From contig OY987272.1 in NCBI GenBank assembly GCA_963920665.1, positions 4,779,001 to 4,843,000 of the forward strand: a stretch of DNA of 64,000 bases. The letters are read 5' to 3'. Source of the DNA: Straminergon stramineum. Its lineage: Eukaryota > Streptophyta > Bryopsida > Hypnales > Calliergonaceae. This document shows, piece after piece, positions 22,636 through 36,100 of the stretch. The position numbers and the translations under genes are program-made. Numbering within the stretch: position 1 is the stretch's first letter; the number at the start of each line of letters is the position of its first letter. The notes below the pieces were generated by a model. It did no database searches. It had not been told where the DNA came from and saw nothing but the letters and a program-made list of their open reading frames with translations.

Positions 22636-23900
22636 CACTATAAGAAAACGATGTTTTTTTTAACGTTAGAAAAAACATGCCTTGGCATTCAGTTTGACAT
22701 GAAAATGATCTGGGTAGATGTCACCTAAAATCCATTATAACGGATGGGCAAAAAACGTCCCAAAATCAAGGAAAATAAATCCAATTTCAACTTGTTTTTT
22801 TCTAACGTCATAGACAACAAGGTCTTCCAAGGTCTCCATAGTGCAGCACATGGATGCCATATAAGTGCCACATAGGCAAAAAGATCCATGTGGGATTTTT
22901 TTCATCCAACACGTTGATGACGTGGCTCTTGACGTAGCACTTGACATAGTGGCGGGAAAAGTGACGTGGAACCCATTATGATGATGTGGCATGCCTAGTC
23001 AACACACTTTCATGTCATTTGAAAATTTTAATTTTAATTTTTCAGATGTCAAATTAGATGTTTAGACGTTTTTGAGACATCAATTTGTGCATAATTGCAT
23101 ATTATACTTGTCAATCAAGATCAATAAAAAATAATGATTAGAAATAAAATAAAAATAAACAAGCAAAATTTCTTGAATTCAAGAAGAATTGAAGAAAACT
23201 TACCATCTACCATCAAGAGAATTTTTGATGGCAAAATGAAGGAATTCCTTCATTAGAAGTTAGTGAAAATGAAGATAACAAAGGTCATATTTATATTCAT
23301 TGTCCGTCCATGGTGAGACAAAAGATATGGAATAACTAGAATATGGGAACTTGACCATTGTACATCTCGACACTATTTTAGACATCTAACGTTGTTTTAG
23401 ACATCTAGATGTCGTTTCAAACATTTTACATTGAACGCAATTCTTGTTTTACATATCCCATACTATTTGTTTTACTTTCAACCACCCACTTGTATAAAGA
23501 CCATTTCATCCATGGTGCACATCCATCCATTTCTTTTTTTTGGCAGGGCATGCCATGTGGTTGCCTTTCCCTAAATTTTTCACATATGGTCAAGTTATTA
23601 CCATAGACCATAATAATTTTTACTGACTTACCCATGGTCAAAATGGGTCTACTTGTTGATGTGGCAATCTATGTTTTTTTGGATGTCACAAAAAACCATC
23701 AACATGTTTTTTCTAACATCATTAAGAACATGTTTGTCTACAATAACATTTGCTCGTTTTCCAACTTAGCCACACATGTTTTCCGCAACATCACATCAAA
23801 TTCACACTCCCATGCCTATTGTCCGTCTAACACAGTGACATCTCAAAAAACAGGATATGTTTTTTGTAAACAACATAAAAAATGTTGGTTTCTTATAGTG
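22636..23900. mobile_element. Non-autonomous CACTA (EnSpm) element, 1265 bp
   Basis: It starts CACTATAAGAAAACGATG and ends CATTTTT...TTTCTTATAGTG, the inverted CACTATAAGAAAC. ATA flanks both sides (22633-22635, 23901-23903), the 3-bp target duplication expected of CACTA transposons. Subterminal repeats of the type TTTTTTCTAACRTCAT are present in both arms (about 22796 and 23709). No transposase frame is seen. Confidence 0.85.
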
Positions 23901-24052
23901 ATATACATGCTACTAGTTACTAGTTTACATCATAGAGTCTACCTTCAAAAGGGGGCACCAAGGATAGCACCCGCTAACTAAGTCCTCATGGCTTAAATAG
24001 TAGAACTATCTCCAACACACTCTTCATTCACGCTGGTCATACAACCAAAATC

Positions 24053-24095
24053 ACTCTTCTTCTTCTTCTTCTTCTTCTTCTTCTTCTTCTTCTTT
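24053..24095. repeat. (CTT)n microsatellite
   Basis: About 13 uninterrupted TTC/CTT triplets. A shorter CTTCTTCTT stretch is found at the matching point of the next 1.2 kb unit (about 25331). Confidence 0.8.
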
Positions 24096-24268
24096 AGTCA
24101 ATTGCATTTCCCATGGTTTTAATCATTGGGAAACTTTTCTATTTACTTTTGCAAAAAAGATTAAACCATTTGATTTGTTTTTATAACCTTTGATGGGGCA
24201 ACACCATACCTTTTATTTTAGGAGGTTTGATGCATTTTAATTTAGTCTTTGCCGGATCTCCTACAATT

Positions 24269-24311
24269 TCAGCACATTTATATTATTATATATTATATAT
24301 ATTATTATAAT
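24269..24311. repeat. TA-rich low-complexity tract
   Basis: TATTATATATTATATATATT-type sequence, self-complementary, inside unit 1 of the 1.2 kb array. Confidence 0.7.
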
Positions 24312-27300
24312 ATATTATATACCCTTAGTGACCTTTTTTGAGGACACATTTTTTTAATTTTGCTTCAAGTCCATTTCCGCATGGAACATAAGGAGCAAAT
24401 TTTAAACTTATAAACCTATACATAGTGGCTATCTTCACTAAGATATGCTTGGATTTCCACCATGTGATATGGTCAATCCTATAATATGCTGGTTTATATT
24501 ATAATATAGCCTTTCTAATGGACCAGTACTATCCTCCCACCCACCCACTATAAGTGAGTGGTTATAGTGGCTTATACCTTAATGGTTAGGTGTAACCACC
24601 CCATTATGGCCATCCCTATGGGTTCTCCCTCCCAAATTCAAATTAGTGAGCTCATAGTGTCTTCGTTACCTAAGTGCTTCCCTGTCTCACTACAACAATT
24701 TGTTTTTGGAGCTTGCTGTGCTTTCTTGTGGTGTATTCTTGTGGGCGATTCTTGTACTTCAAGTTTTAGCACTACATTGGAATGGCAAAGGTCATTGGTT
24801 TACTTGGACTATGTTGAGGATGTGACTTGCTTTGCATATTTCTTTGGGCCGTTTTATGATTTTTGTTCTCCTTTTTGGTTTTGCAAGATCTGTGACATAG
24901 ATAGCAATTGGCTGCAGCTGAAGACACCTGTTACATCCTCACTAACATTACATTGGATTGTTTTGTGTATTGGGACGGGTACAGGTGAGGCTCAACCTTC
25001 AGGTCTTGGACTTCCATTTTTGGATTTCAAGGAAGAAGACATTTTTCAAAGCATTGGACATTTAGTCATACTTTTGTGCTTTTTTATGGATATTTGTATT
25101 TGGCTAGTTTTGGGAGAACAAATTGGTCTATTTATTTGACCTCCAAAATAGCATTCTATCACTGATACTATGTTATGGACAACTTATGAATTGCTATACT
25201 CTTATTCTTATGTACAACTTGTGACTTGACAAGATTTATCTTAGCTTTTGAAAAGATATACTTGGATTCTTATTTTGGTAAAAAGTTGGGTAGTGACAAG
25301 ATGTGGCCCTGTTTAGGGATGTTCAGTCTTAGTCTCTTCTTCTTCTTTAATCATTGAACAATTTGCTTATGTTCAACCATTGAAAATTATTATTTTAAAA
25401 TATATGTAAAGTAGGCCCTTTGACTCCAATAGCCTTTGATGTGGAAATACCACACCTTAAGAGGCTCCATATAATGTAATTTAACTTGCCTTTGATGCAT
25501 CTTATGATTTATTTCCCATCTTTTCAAGAAAATCTACACCCATTTATAATTCTAAAAAGAGACTTTCATGGCCTTTTGGGGTAGCACTATCCTTCTATGA
25601 TATGATTTTATATCCATATCCCTACTAAGCATAAGAGTCTATTTTTTAATGTATAAACATATACAAATTAGCTCTCTCTACTCAAAGATACTATAGATAT
25701 TTTAGTCCTATTACATCTACCACATGATGTGGCTTACTTAATAATACATGGGCTCTCATATCCAAATAACCTCCAAGGTGGATTGTACCACCCTCCCACC
25801 CACTAAGGGTGATGGCTTAAATGGCTAAATATCCACCACATACTTGGTATAACTACCCCATTATGGCCATCTCTATGTGCTTTCCCTCCCATTTTCAAAT
25901 TAGTTAGCATATAGTGCTTCTCTACCTCATTTCTTTTTTCTCTCACTATGACGGTTGAATTTTGGAAGTGTGGTGTATACTTACTTTCTTGCAAGACTCT
26001 TGAACTTCAAGCTATTGCACATTAAGGAAATGGCAAAGATCATTGGGTTTTATGCACTTTGCTTAGGATTTTGGCTTTACTATGAATATTTACCAATTTG
26101 TAATCTATTGTTCTTCTTTTTGGTTTTATGAACCTGTGACATAGATAGCAATTGGTCACTGCTAAAGACACATGTTACAACCTCACTAACATAACATTGG
26201 CTTGTTGTGTGCATTGGGATAGGTACAAGTGAGGCACGGCCTTCAAGTTCTAAACTCTCATTTTTAGAGTACTAGGAGCAAGTTTTTTCTAGCACTTAGA
26301 CATCTTGTCAACTTTTTGTGCTCACTTACATGGATATTTTCATTGGATCACACTTGCATTTAGAGGCTTAGAAAGTATTGTACCAACACCAGAGTGTCAT
26401 ATCTTGACACTTTTGGGACTTGCCTAGGTTTGAGATGTTTTATTCTATCTTTACCAAGGTTATGCTTGGATTCACATTTGTCTACAAAGCTAGGTTTGGG
26501 AAAGTTGAAGCCTTGTTTCAAGGATGTTCAATCTTAGTCTCTTCAATTATTATGAATTAGTTTTCCAAGATTTAGGCTCATCCCATATTTTGGATACTAA
26601 AATTTGCCAAGGGAATACATGCTAGGACCTTATGCCTTTGTGGAATGGTTAATACCATATTTCCTTCATAATTCACCAAATTTGTAATTCTAGTCAATCC
26701 AACAAATGCCCCAATTGTCAATTCAAAGCATATATATATATAATTCTTTTTTCCTTTTGTAATTTATGGTTGCTTTCCATTACACTATGGATCAGGAGTG
26801 ACAATATTTAATATATGAGAAATACATCTACGGTTTTTTAATTCAATTAGGTGATTTGAAATTTCTATGGCCTAGTGTTACATTGAACCTAATATGGAGT
26901 GTCCAAATAGGATTAAATCATGCCTGATGGTATAAAATACCACCCACCCAACCCACTATGGATATGGCCTTAATTAAAGTCATTCCACCACTAAGGTGGG
27001 TAGTTATTACCAACTACTTCATTATGACATGTTTTGAACTCCTTTCCTCTAATTGTATGAGCATGAAATAGCCTCCCATTTTTTGTGTCTTGCATCTTTG
27101 GACTTTGGTCGTGGTAGTTCACTTTGATGTGGAATTTTTTGTATGCTAACTCTTGGGCTTCAACCATGTCAAGGGAATGGTAAAGGTCTCCTTGCTTTGG
27201 AGTTTTGTGGATGGATTTAGGAGCTTGCTTTGACAATGATACCTTCTACCTTGTGACCTTTTTTTGCTAGTTCTTGTTTTTGGTGTGTTGAATTTGTGAC

Positions 27301-27700
27301 ATAGATAGCAATTGTCTACAGCTGAAGACACATGTTACAATCTCATTAATATAATATTGGTTTGTTGTGTGTATTGTGATGGGTACACATGAGGCTCAGC
27401 CTTCAAATCCAATTTCTCTAACATGGAATTGGTGCAAGATTTTATTGTCAAGCACATGGACTTATTTTTCTTGGTTTTTTTTTCTATGTTTGAAACTTGT
27501 AAATATTTATAGATGAGCTATTACACTTCTGATAGTCTTAGGACTTTTAGTTACCCTATCGTTTGGTACTATCTACTTTGATACTATTGTTACCTAAAAT
27601 TACATTTTATGATGATGTAAAGTGATGTGATTCATAATGAGGCATAAAGTTAGGTTTTAACAAGGGTGAAGCCTTGTTTCAGGGGTTTCTTGTTTCTAAG

Positions 27701-29031
27701 TTTTATTTTGAAGAAAATAATTTAAAAATTTATGATTTATAGATATAAACTTCAAAAGGTCTCACAGAAGATACCTTCTTGCACAAACAATTAGTCAAAG
27801 TGAAAAATTGATTAAGTTTTGACTATTCAGCTTGTGTATATGTGGGGTACAAGTGTATAGAGTTTTCTATTGGTTGTGGTTGAATTTGAAAACTCAATTA
27901 GACCAAAAGATTTTGCCATGGTGACCCTTGAACAATTGTCACTTCACTTCTCAGTCTAATCCATTGTATGTGGTTTCAAAAGTGTCATTCAAATTCAAAA
28001 ACTTGAAGTTGACTTCTAATCAGTGCATGGGAATATGGGACCTATAATACATAAAATTTAACCCAACCAAATTAGGCTACAATTGACTTGAAATTCTAGT
28101 GCCATTAATTGTTTGGGATTGAGTTACAAATTTGTAATAAATCAAAAAATTTAACCACAACTTTCTTACTCATGCGGTTGCTTGGTCTTTTCTATAAATA
28201 TAGATAATATTCACGTAAATCTTTTTACGTGAATTAATCTTGAATTCATACAACTATATGACATTTAGACTTATGATATGTCTCATTAAAAATTGCATGT
28301 CAAAATAATTTCTTTTTTGGATTTGTATTACAACTTATTCCGTATATTTATTGGAAAGTTTTGAAAGTGAATTTACTTTATTCCATAATGAAATCATAGT
28401 TTCACCTATGCACATGTCGTAAAAATATAATGTTGAAAATCATATATAATATGAAATGCCAAATTTTTACATAAAAATAGTTTGACTATATGTAGCCATG
28501 GAGCTTGTCTTCAAGGGTTTAATTAATCAATTTCTTCAATTCATTCATCAAAATATGGTATTCACAAATCATATATCATTTACTTGAGTGCATTAAAATT
28601 TGAAAAATATGATACACAACTATTTAAGCTACTTCTATTTAGCATTGTGATAATGTGATAATTCCTTTTTGATAGCTATTTCCACCATCAATCATTACTC
28701 AATCTTCACTTCTTTCGTCAAAAATTAGTTTCCTATAACCTTTATCTTTAGTCATTGACACTTATTCAACTCTTTGATCTTTATCTAGAAATTTTACTTT
28801 ATCTACCAAACCTTTTGCAATTTGATGTGATCTTCAAGTTCTAGTAATGCAAGTGCTTTACTAGAATTAGGACATCATTTCAAATAGCACAAGGTTTGGT
28901 AAATAGTCTTTAAACTTGTGGTAAATGATAATAAATTATGGAATAAATGTTAGTGACATGGTGTGAGATTTAGATGTTATTATTCAACAAAAGAATTAAA
29001 ATTTTGAAAAGAAAAATAAGAAATGAAACTA
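27701..29031. other. AT-rich spacer, nothing recognised
   Basis: No frame, repeat pair or RNA gene could be supported here. Confidence 0.4.
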
Positions 29032-29035
29032 TTAA

Positions 29036-29978
29036 CCCCTAAAGGTTTTTGACTATGTTTTCACCAAAAACGCTCCAAAACTGTCATCTCCAATACAAGT
29101 ACCAAATTTTAGAAAAAAATACATTTTTGGACAAATGTAACCGTAGGATCTTGTAGTAATCTGGTTTGGGAAGATGTGGAAAAAATTTCAGAAGTTTCCA
29201 CCGTTTGGATTGCAAGATATTAGCATTTGAAATGACAAAAAGCCATTTTTGGGCCCTGCAAAAATCCGGGCAGCTGCACTCCACAAGGTCAGATCATTAT
29301 GAAAAAATGTCCAAAATGGTTGTAACTCTTTGGATTCATTCTTCAAGTCATGTTGGCTACATGCTTGAAAAATTTTAGATCATTTGGAATTGTACAACAT
29401 ATAAGAAAAAAATAGTAAATTGAAAGTAGAGAATGATTCAAAATACTAAATTGTTAATAATTTATTTATGGAATTGAAAAATGCCAATCCCAATGGTGAA
29501 ATTGTTGTAATAAACAATCTACACCTCATGTTTTTATTTTTTTCCAAATATATTAAAAATTGAGTGAAAGAAAGGTCTTCAAAGTTTATTTTGGAGTAGA
29601 GATTCCATTACTACCTTCAAACTACCCACAACTAAAACTCTTCATAACTTTTATCTCATAAATCAAAATGAAATGATTCAAATCTTTCCATGTATATAAA
29701 AATCAGGAAAATCAATTTCAAATTTTTATTTTAAAAAAAAGTGATTTTTCAAGAAGTTTTTTTCGCTGCCCAGGCTGCCCGCCGAGCAATGAAAACAATA
29801 TATTATACAATAACTTTTTAACCATGTATTCAAAAGTTATGAAAATTGTTGGGTCTTAAAGCTACTCCTCGGGAAAATGTTGTGTGAAAATTTCAAAGAA
29901 AAAAAATCAAAATTCCATCTGTAGTGAGCTGCCCAAAATCGCTATGTTGCCAAAAAACACCATTTGGTCCTTTAGGGG
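29036..29978. mobile_element. Non-autonomous piggyBac-like element (family A, copy 3, inverted)
   Basis: It is flanked by intact TTAA on both sides (29032-29035, 29979-29982), with ends CCCCTAAAGG and GGTCCTTTAGGGG. At 943 bp it is close to copy 1 (924 bp). The interior is the reverse complement of copy 1: the CCATTTTGG-type block, the GGCAGCTGCACT/AGTGCAGCTGCC word and the closing GGCAACATAG/CTATGTTGCC word all appear. There is no long frame. Confidence 0.75.
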
Positions 29979-29982
29979 TTAA

Positions 29983-32774
29983 TGATTATTTTCAAACTCC
30001 TAGATTTCCTAATATTTTCTAAACATTTTATTCTTACTTATTATACCTTATACAATATCTAAAGTAAGAGTATAATTATTTTACACTTCATTCAAATTAA
30101 AAATTAATCTTTCACATTTAATGTACAGGAAAATCTTGACTATTCTTTTTTACTATTTCTAAAATAGTAAAAGCCTCGGCCGAAGTGAGACCTCTTTCTA
30201 AGTCAACTCCTTTTGTGGGGAGGGCCATTCTAGCTCAACATTCTTAAATGAGGGATTAAGTAAAGACATCTAAATCATGTGAATAAACATCAAGAACATG
30301 GCACTTCATATTATCAAATTCTTTGGAGGGGTCAAAAAAGAAGATTTTAGAATTTTTTTAGAGTGCATATTTTGGACATGGTATGAATAAGCATGACATG
30401 AATTTTCAAATTATTGAGTGTTAAAAATCGGTGTACATCTCACCCTTTATATATTGATCCTATGGTACTCTCATGATTAGAAGTTGTGCATTTTAGGCAA
30501 GAATATCTAGGGTCTGATTGTAGTAATGGGTTGCAATGAATTTAACTTATTCTTAAAATTATCTACTATCAACTTAGACCATGTGAATCCAAATTTGGAT
30601 TCTTTAAACCAAATTTCTTTTGACTGATTTGTGTGAAGATCATCATATGATCATTCAACCACCCTTATAAGGCTAGTAAATGTGGTAATGAACACTTGTG
30701 TAAGTATTATAGCATGAACGGCATTGAAGAATAGAGAGCTTGTAAAAAACAAATAATGGCTTTTACTTATTTGTTTCAAAGTAACTATGTTGAAGTCTAC
30801 AAACAACACTTTCCATTCTATTTCAAATTGTTGGTTTTTGATCTCTATACAATGACATCTATTTACATTCCTTGGAGAGGCTATGTTTTTCAAATCCCTC
30901 TATAACATAATATATAGGACATAATTTCTTTTTCTCTATTTTTAACTCTTAATTGTCGGGATGGTGACCATGAAAATCAGCCCTTTTGGAACCATGTGAC
31001 ATCATCTACTTTAAAAATCCAAAAATACTCATTGAAGGTCAAAATACTGTTGAAGATATCTCCTTTTTGCACAAGATTTTTGGGATGAATAGTTGCATTT
31101 TTGTCCTATAGAGAGGGATTCTTTGTCATTCATCGACCAAAAAATGGCCGCGGCTATGTTTAAGGGTAAAATAAAACATGGTATGTACTTCCTCATCATT
31201 TCTAAACCGATTGTTGTATATTAGCTAGTGTGGTGTTTGGAGTAGGATCACTCAAAATTGAATAGTTTCTTGAAAGCAAGCCCTAAGGTAATATGATGAA
31301 GTAGATGATTATTGCACAATGTTCAACTTGCAAAACCTACAAGTTCTACTTTGACCTCTTATAACTTTTGAAAAATTATACTAAAATGTTCTTGAACTTC
31401 ATCCAACATAAGTTGCAATTTGTTATTAATCCCTAAGCACTCAATCATCTACTAGGTAGAAGATGAATGTTGTTAGAAGTGCACCTTATTTTATTAATAT
31501 TCTTTTAGGAAGCTTAAGAAAAATCATATAGTATATCAATGGAAAGAAAAAAGAATGCTTTATATGAATCAATTATATGCATATCCTGAAGGAGTTTCAA
31601 CTACTTATTGTAAAATTTCATAAGTAAGTTTAGTATCTTTAATTCAAATACTTTGGGGTTAAAAATAAAGGCTCTTGGACACAATTTTGATTATCAAAGA
31701 ATTTGATTTAGGTAATACTACTAAGCCAATCATGCATCCACTTGATAGATTGCCTTCACCTTGTAAGGACGTTGCAAACCTAAAAGGTTTGATGGATGAC
31801 TTCACTAGAAACTATAGAAACAAAGAATGCATCTATTGATTCAATAATTGAAGTATTTTGGTGACTATCTTGGTCATAGGGGGCCACATCCTTCTAGGAT
31901 TACCCCTAAGCACTCCAACATCCATATTGTGGACAATGAACATAGTGCTTCCAAGCCATGGCACATGAATGGTTCATTCAATTACCTATTCATTCATCCA
32001 AAGCAATTCTTGAATCATTAAAAAATGACCTTATTATATGACTAATTTATTAAAATTGACAAAAATAACATACTTATACAAAGATATAAGCAAAATGTGC
32101 TAAGATCCAAAAAGATTCAGACGTGAAAGAATTTTAAAAAGCCGCAGTCTTTAACTGAATGTTGTACTCAACTTCGTCGGTTTCTGAGAGACCAACCCCG
32201 AATGAAATTTAACTGAGAATACTATGCAACAATTCAGCAGAAGGTTCACTCAAGCAAATAACTCACTTGTCATCGGTCTCCTCACTGTCCTTAGTGTTTT
32301 TCATGCCACAAGAACGAAAACCATTATTGAAGAGAGAAGACAGAAAAAGCTCTTGGTCGTTCTGGAAAAATGGTTTTATACGTTATATTTTCATAATACA
32401 CTTACAAGAGAGCAATTTTCTAGACCCGTCATTTGCTATCACCTTGTCTGATATATATACATCTAAGACCACAAGGGTAAAGAGGAGATCAAGTGCTCAC
32501 ATTACTGTCTAAACCTCGAAAGTCATCCACCATCTAGGACAACAAGAGCAAATACAGACGCAGTATAGTACTAGTTACAATGTACTGCAAAGGAGGACCA
32601 AACACCCTCTACAAAAAAGATACGTACTCACCACTTGAGTCTTGAGGAGGCAGCACACCTGAACCTGCGCAGCTGACGAGTAACATCCCAAAACCACCCA
32701 GCTGGTTGGCTTGCGGCTGGTTGAAAGATGAAGGTGAAGGCTTTGTTGGCTTGCGACTGAAGAGGAGGAGGCTT
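29983..32774. other. AT-rich sequence, no gene recognised
   Basis: Only short frames. Bases 31120-31175 (GACCAAAAAATGGCC...TTTAAGGGTAAAAT) resemble 55815-55855, which ends in the family-A-like TTTAAGGGTTAA; both may be decayed right ends. The last few hundred bases are the distal 3' flank of RSH1. Confidence 0.35.
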
Positions 32775-32898
32775 TGCATTGACAGAAGCTATAGCTCAAT
32801 CAAGTGAATGCGAGGAAGTCTGAGTAGAACCTTACTTGAAAGTGAGCCAATGCTTTAGCAACAGAGCCCCTCATAGCGTAAATTTGAGGAAGACCTTC
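32775..32898. repeat. Copy of a dispersed sequence also found at 8229-8310
   Basis: GCATTGACAGAAGCTATAGC...CAAGTGAATGCGAGGAAGTC TGAGTAGAAC corresponds to GCATTGACAGAATTAATC...CAGTGAATGCGAAAAAGTCTGAGAAGAAC near 8229. It lies directly against the assembly gap. Its nature is unknown. Confidence 0.4.
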
Positions 32899-33098
32899 NN
32901 NNNNNNNNNNNNNNNNNNNNNNNNNNNNNNNNNNNNNNNNNNNNNNNNNNNNNNNNNNNNNNNNNNNNNNNNNNNNNNNNNNNNNNNNNNNNNNNNNNNN
33001 NNNNNNNNNNNNNNNNNNNNNNNNNNNNNNNNNNNNNNNNNNNNNNNNNNNNNNNNNNNNNNNNNNNNNNNNNNNNNNNNNNNNNNNNNNNNNNNNNN
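32899..33098. other. Assembly gap (200 N)
   Basis: 200 undetermined bases. The round length suggests a gap of unknown true size. It begins four bases beyond the RSH1 stop codon, so the whole 3' UTR is hidden or displaced. Confidence 0.99.
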
Positions 33099-33101
33099 GT
33101 G

Positions 33102-36100
33102 CTAATGGATGGGAACGTGCGCCCGAGTCTCAACAAGATCCCCATCTCGAAGCTTTGTGTGGGGCAGTGCAGGTTGGTGATTGACAAACACAATTTCCCC
33201 ATCCATACCCATCCGTCTTGCCAGGTCAGCTGCGGTGCTGCCCGCTGGCATGCGCATAATGTCGCCATCAGGCCAACTGATGACGAGGACTTCCACCAAG
33301 GCTGCGGAATGCGGGTGGTCTGGGTTCAGGATTGTTACTGACCCATCGGGAGCCACTTCGTGTCGCAGCTCTTGCTCCCACTGCAGCATGGACCGCAGCA
33401 ACTTCACCTGCAGCGTTCACAAATGAGCAGAATTTCAGTTCCAAAACATGCACATAAGGAAGAGGTTACTATTTGCGTTATTTTAAGCATTTAAACCGAA
33501 ATCTAGGAGTGCGCTTTTATTGACAGATTACTCAATAGAGCTCACTGGAGACATTACTTTGGGTACAGGAGGAAATGTTAAAAAGTTTCCGAGGATACAA
33601 CAGTTAGTACCTTATTGTTCAACCGAGTGGTAGTGGATGATCCAGAGCCAAGATCATTACTCTCATTGTCAGTATGATCGTCCACAAATAAGTCTACCTC
33701 CTCTCCCTGGTCCACCATGCCCATGACTTTCCAGTAATCATCGCTCTCCGAGTCACTTAGATCCAGCAGCTGAATGAAAGTGGGGAGCGACCTGTCAAAC
33801 TGGTCTTGCTGCATAACAAACAACCGCAGAGCTATCAGTATGATAGAAAAACAAGAGTTGGGGTGCTCACGCTCCATTTAAAGTCCCTCTCCAACGATTG
33901 TCAACTATTTCAAGATTAATTCTTCCATCAATCGAATCTGTGTGAAATTAAGACTTCCAAAAAATAAAAAAGATACTAAAACAGTGTCACTACATTACAA
34001 TTTCATCAAGAATTGAAGCAAGGCCATTTCAATTCTAAAAAATAAAATAAAAAACATTGAAATGACACTAAATATAGTCCCGTTTCAGTACTAACCCTTC
34101 AACCAATTGAAACAATTTATAATCAGTAGGGAGTGATTATTGTGACACAAAATGAGGAACAACATAAAGCAAGTAAATTTGTACTCTAGAATTGGAGTCA
34201 AAATTGTGAAAAGGAAAATCTGAGTTTGAACTAATAAATACTACGGTTCTGAGTCTCGAAACAAACCTTGTGATATAATCCATCTCGGCATAACGTGTAC
34301 TTCTCCAAGCAAGTGCTCCAGTCCCCATGTCCCGGTGCAAACCACCACTGATCCTCAACCTATACAACCACACCATATGAGTGATACAGAAACCATGCTC
34401 CGCATATTCTTCACTTAACCCCATTCAAAGAGAAACATCTGTTCATTTTCAAACAAATTTGTGACTGTTAAAGTCTGACATGCAGGACAACACAGCCTTC
34501 AGATGGAAGCTAAGTGTTCTATAAATACCTTTTTGTAAAGACGACAGTAAGTTAACCACCGCTTTCTTTGATTCCCAAAACGCCCTGCAGCTACTGCCTC
34601 CCTTGCGTGGAGGGCGAAACTAGCAGCCACCAGTAGCTCCCGCCCTTCGTCCATCACTCTGAGAGGACAAGGAAAATGCACTTTGTAAGAACATATTAGA
34701 CAAAATCTGGTTACATTCTAATGGTTGGATACGTTTACTCTTAGAGGTTAAATGTGTTAGCCACAAATGTTCTAGTTGAAATTTGACTTGAAGATTATAA
34801 CCAATAGAGATTTAGGTAATTAAGAGTCTCTTTTATTACTCTTTGCTCCTCATTGTTATCAAAATTTCTTCAAATTTGACTACAAGAATTGCAACAGTTA
34901 CATGTTTTCATTCCGAACGATGTGGAAGAAATTGACTACATACCCCACGATAACAGCTGCAAGGAGTCTCCCATCTTCGACTCGTAGAGCTGGGTGTCCC
35001 AAGTGCACGGGTCTTCTAGGCGAGGGTTTGATGAGAAGCTCTTGAAGAGGGCGAGCATACTGAGCATGATGCCCCTCCGAATCATGGTCACCTTCATCAT
35101 CACTAGCGTCACCTGCACTAGAAATGGGTAAGTTTGTGCGGGGCTCCATCGGTGTGGCCTTCACAACGGTGTCACCATCTTTGTACATCCAGTGTGCAGC
35201 ATGTCCAAATTCTGCATGTTCGTGCATTCCCTTCACAGCACAAAACCACCATGTTTGTTGGCTCTGATAAACAATTTAGTGTATGATACACTATTTCCTA
35301 AGCGTATGATACACTATGAACACCATATATTAGGGTGCGTATTGATGAACATAGCTTTGGAAAAGCTTCTTGATGGTGGAGCCAAGGTACATAATTCAAC
35401 AAAAAGAACTAATTCAGTTTCACTCTATTTTGGTGATCGTTATACCATGGATGTACAAAATAGGATGAACGGCGTAGCCATCTCATATTGAACAAATTAG
35501 AATCCAGAAAAGGACGGGTGGCCTACCCTGGTCCGGATTTGAATTTCCAAAGGTGCGCCATCGGGGCCAATCACTGCAGTATGCAAAGACTGACAAAGTG
35601 GAACCAAAAAATCAGTTAGAAAAAAGTCCTAGAAACAATTCAATGGAAAAGGGGGGAAGTTCAGCACTTCAGTTCAAATACAGTGCGTACTCAATAGATC
35701 TTGTCAATTTCAAAAACGATATTCTACCTGATAAGCACTTGGCTTTGGATTCAAAATGTAGTCGTCGAATTCCCCACCAACAGGCTTCCATAGACTGCAA
35801 TGCACCAGGGCAGAGTTTAAAGTGCAACTCAAAATACCTCAGAAAATCATTTTAACCAATAGTTTTACGTCCCAGCTCAAAGAAGTTTCGTCAGAGTAAC
35901 CAACAAGAAAACATAGGCTCTTTATATATAACACCACCACGAGAGTAAAATCAACTCTCAAACCATTAGCAGCCCTTTGTTTACTGTAAGTAGACAATAT
36001 TTGACTTAAGACATAGAAGGTTGCACCGTTCATCTTATGAAAGCAAATGTCCACCCACCTGTGTACAACACTGAGAAGGTTATAACAGCCCTCTACTGCA

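Larger units (their letters stand above)
24053..27700. repeat. Tandem array, three diverged units of about 1.2 kb
   Basis: TGTGACATAGATAGCAATTG occurs at 24891, 26135 and 27295 (spacings 1244 and 1160). Each is followed by GACAC(C/A)TGTTACA(T/A) and GGTACA..GTGAGGC-type words. A second block (CCCATTATGGCCATC...) precedes it by about 300 bp in each unit. The unit borders are near 24050, 25320 and 26525. Unit 1 holds an open frame of 193 codons at 24558-25139. Units 2 and 3 do not keep it, so I treat it as chance. Confidence 0.7.

Noticed and set aside
24558..25139. 193-codon open frame on the plus strand, Cys/Phe/Trp-rich
   Set aside because: It lies in one unit of a 1.2 kb tandem array and is not kept open in the other two. 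No domain was recognised and the composition is biased.
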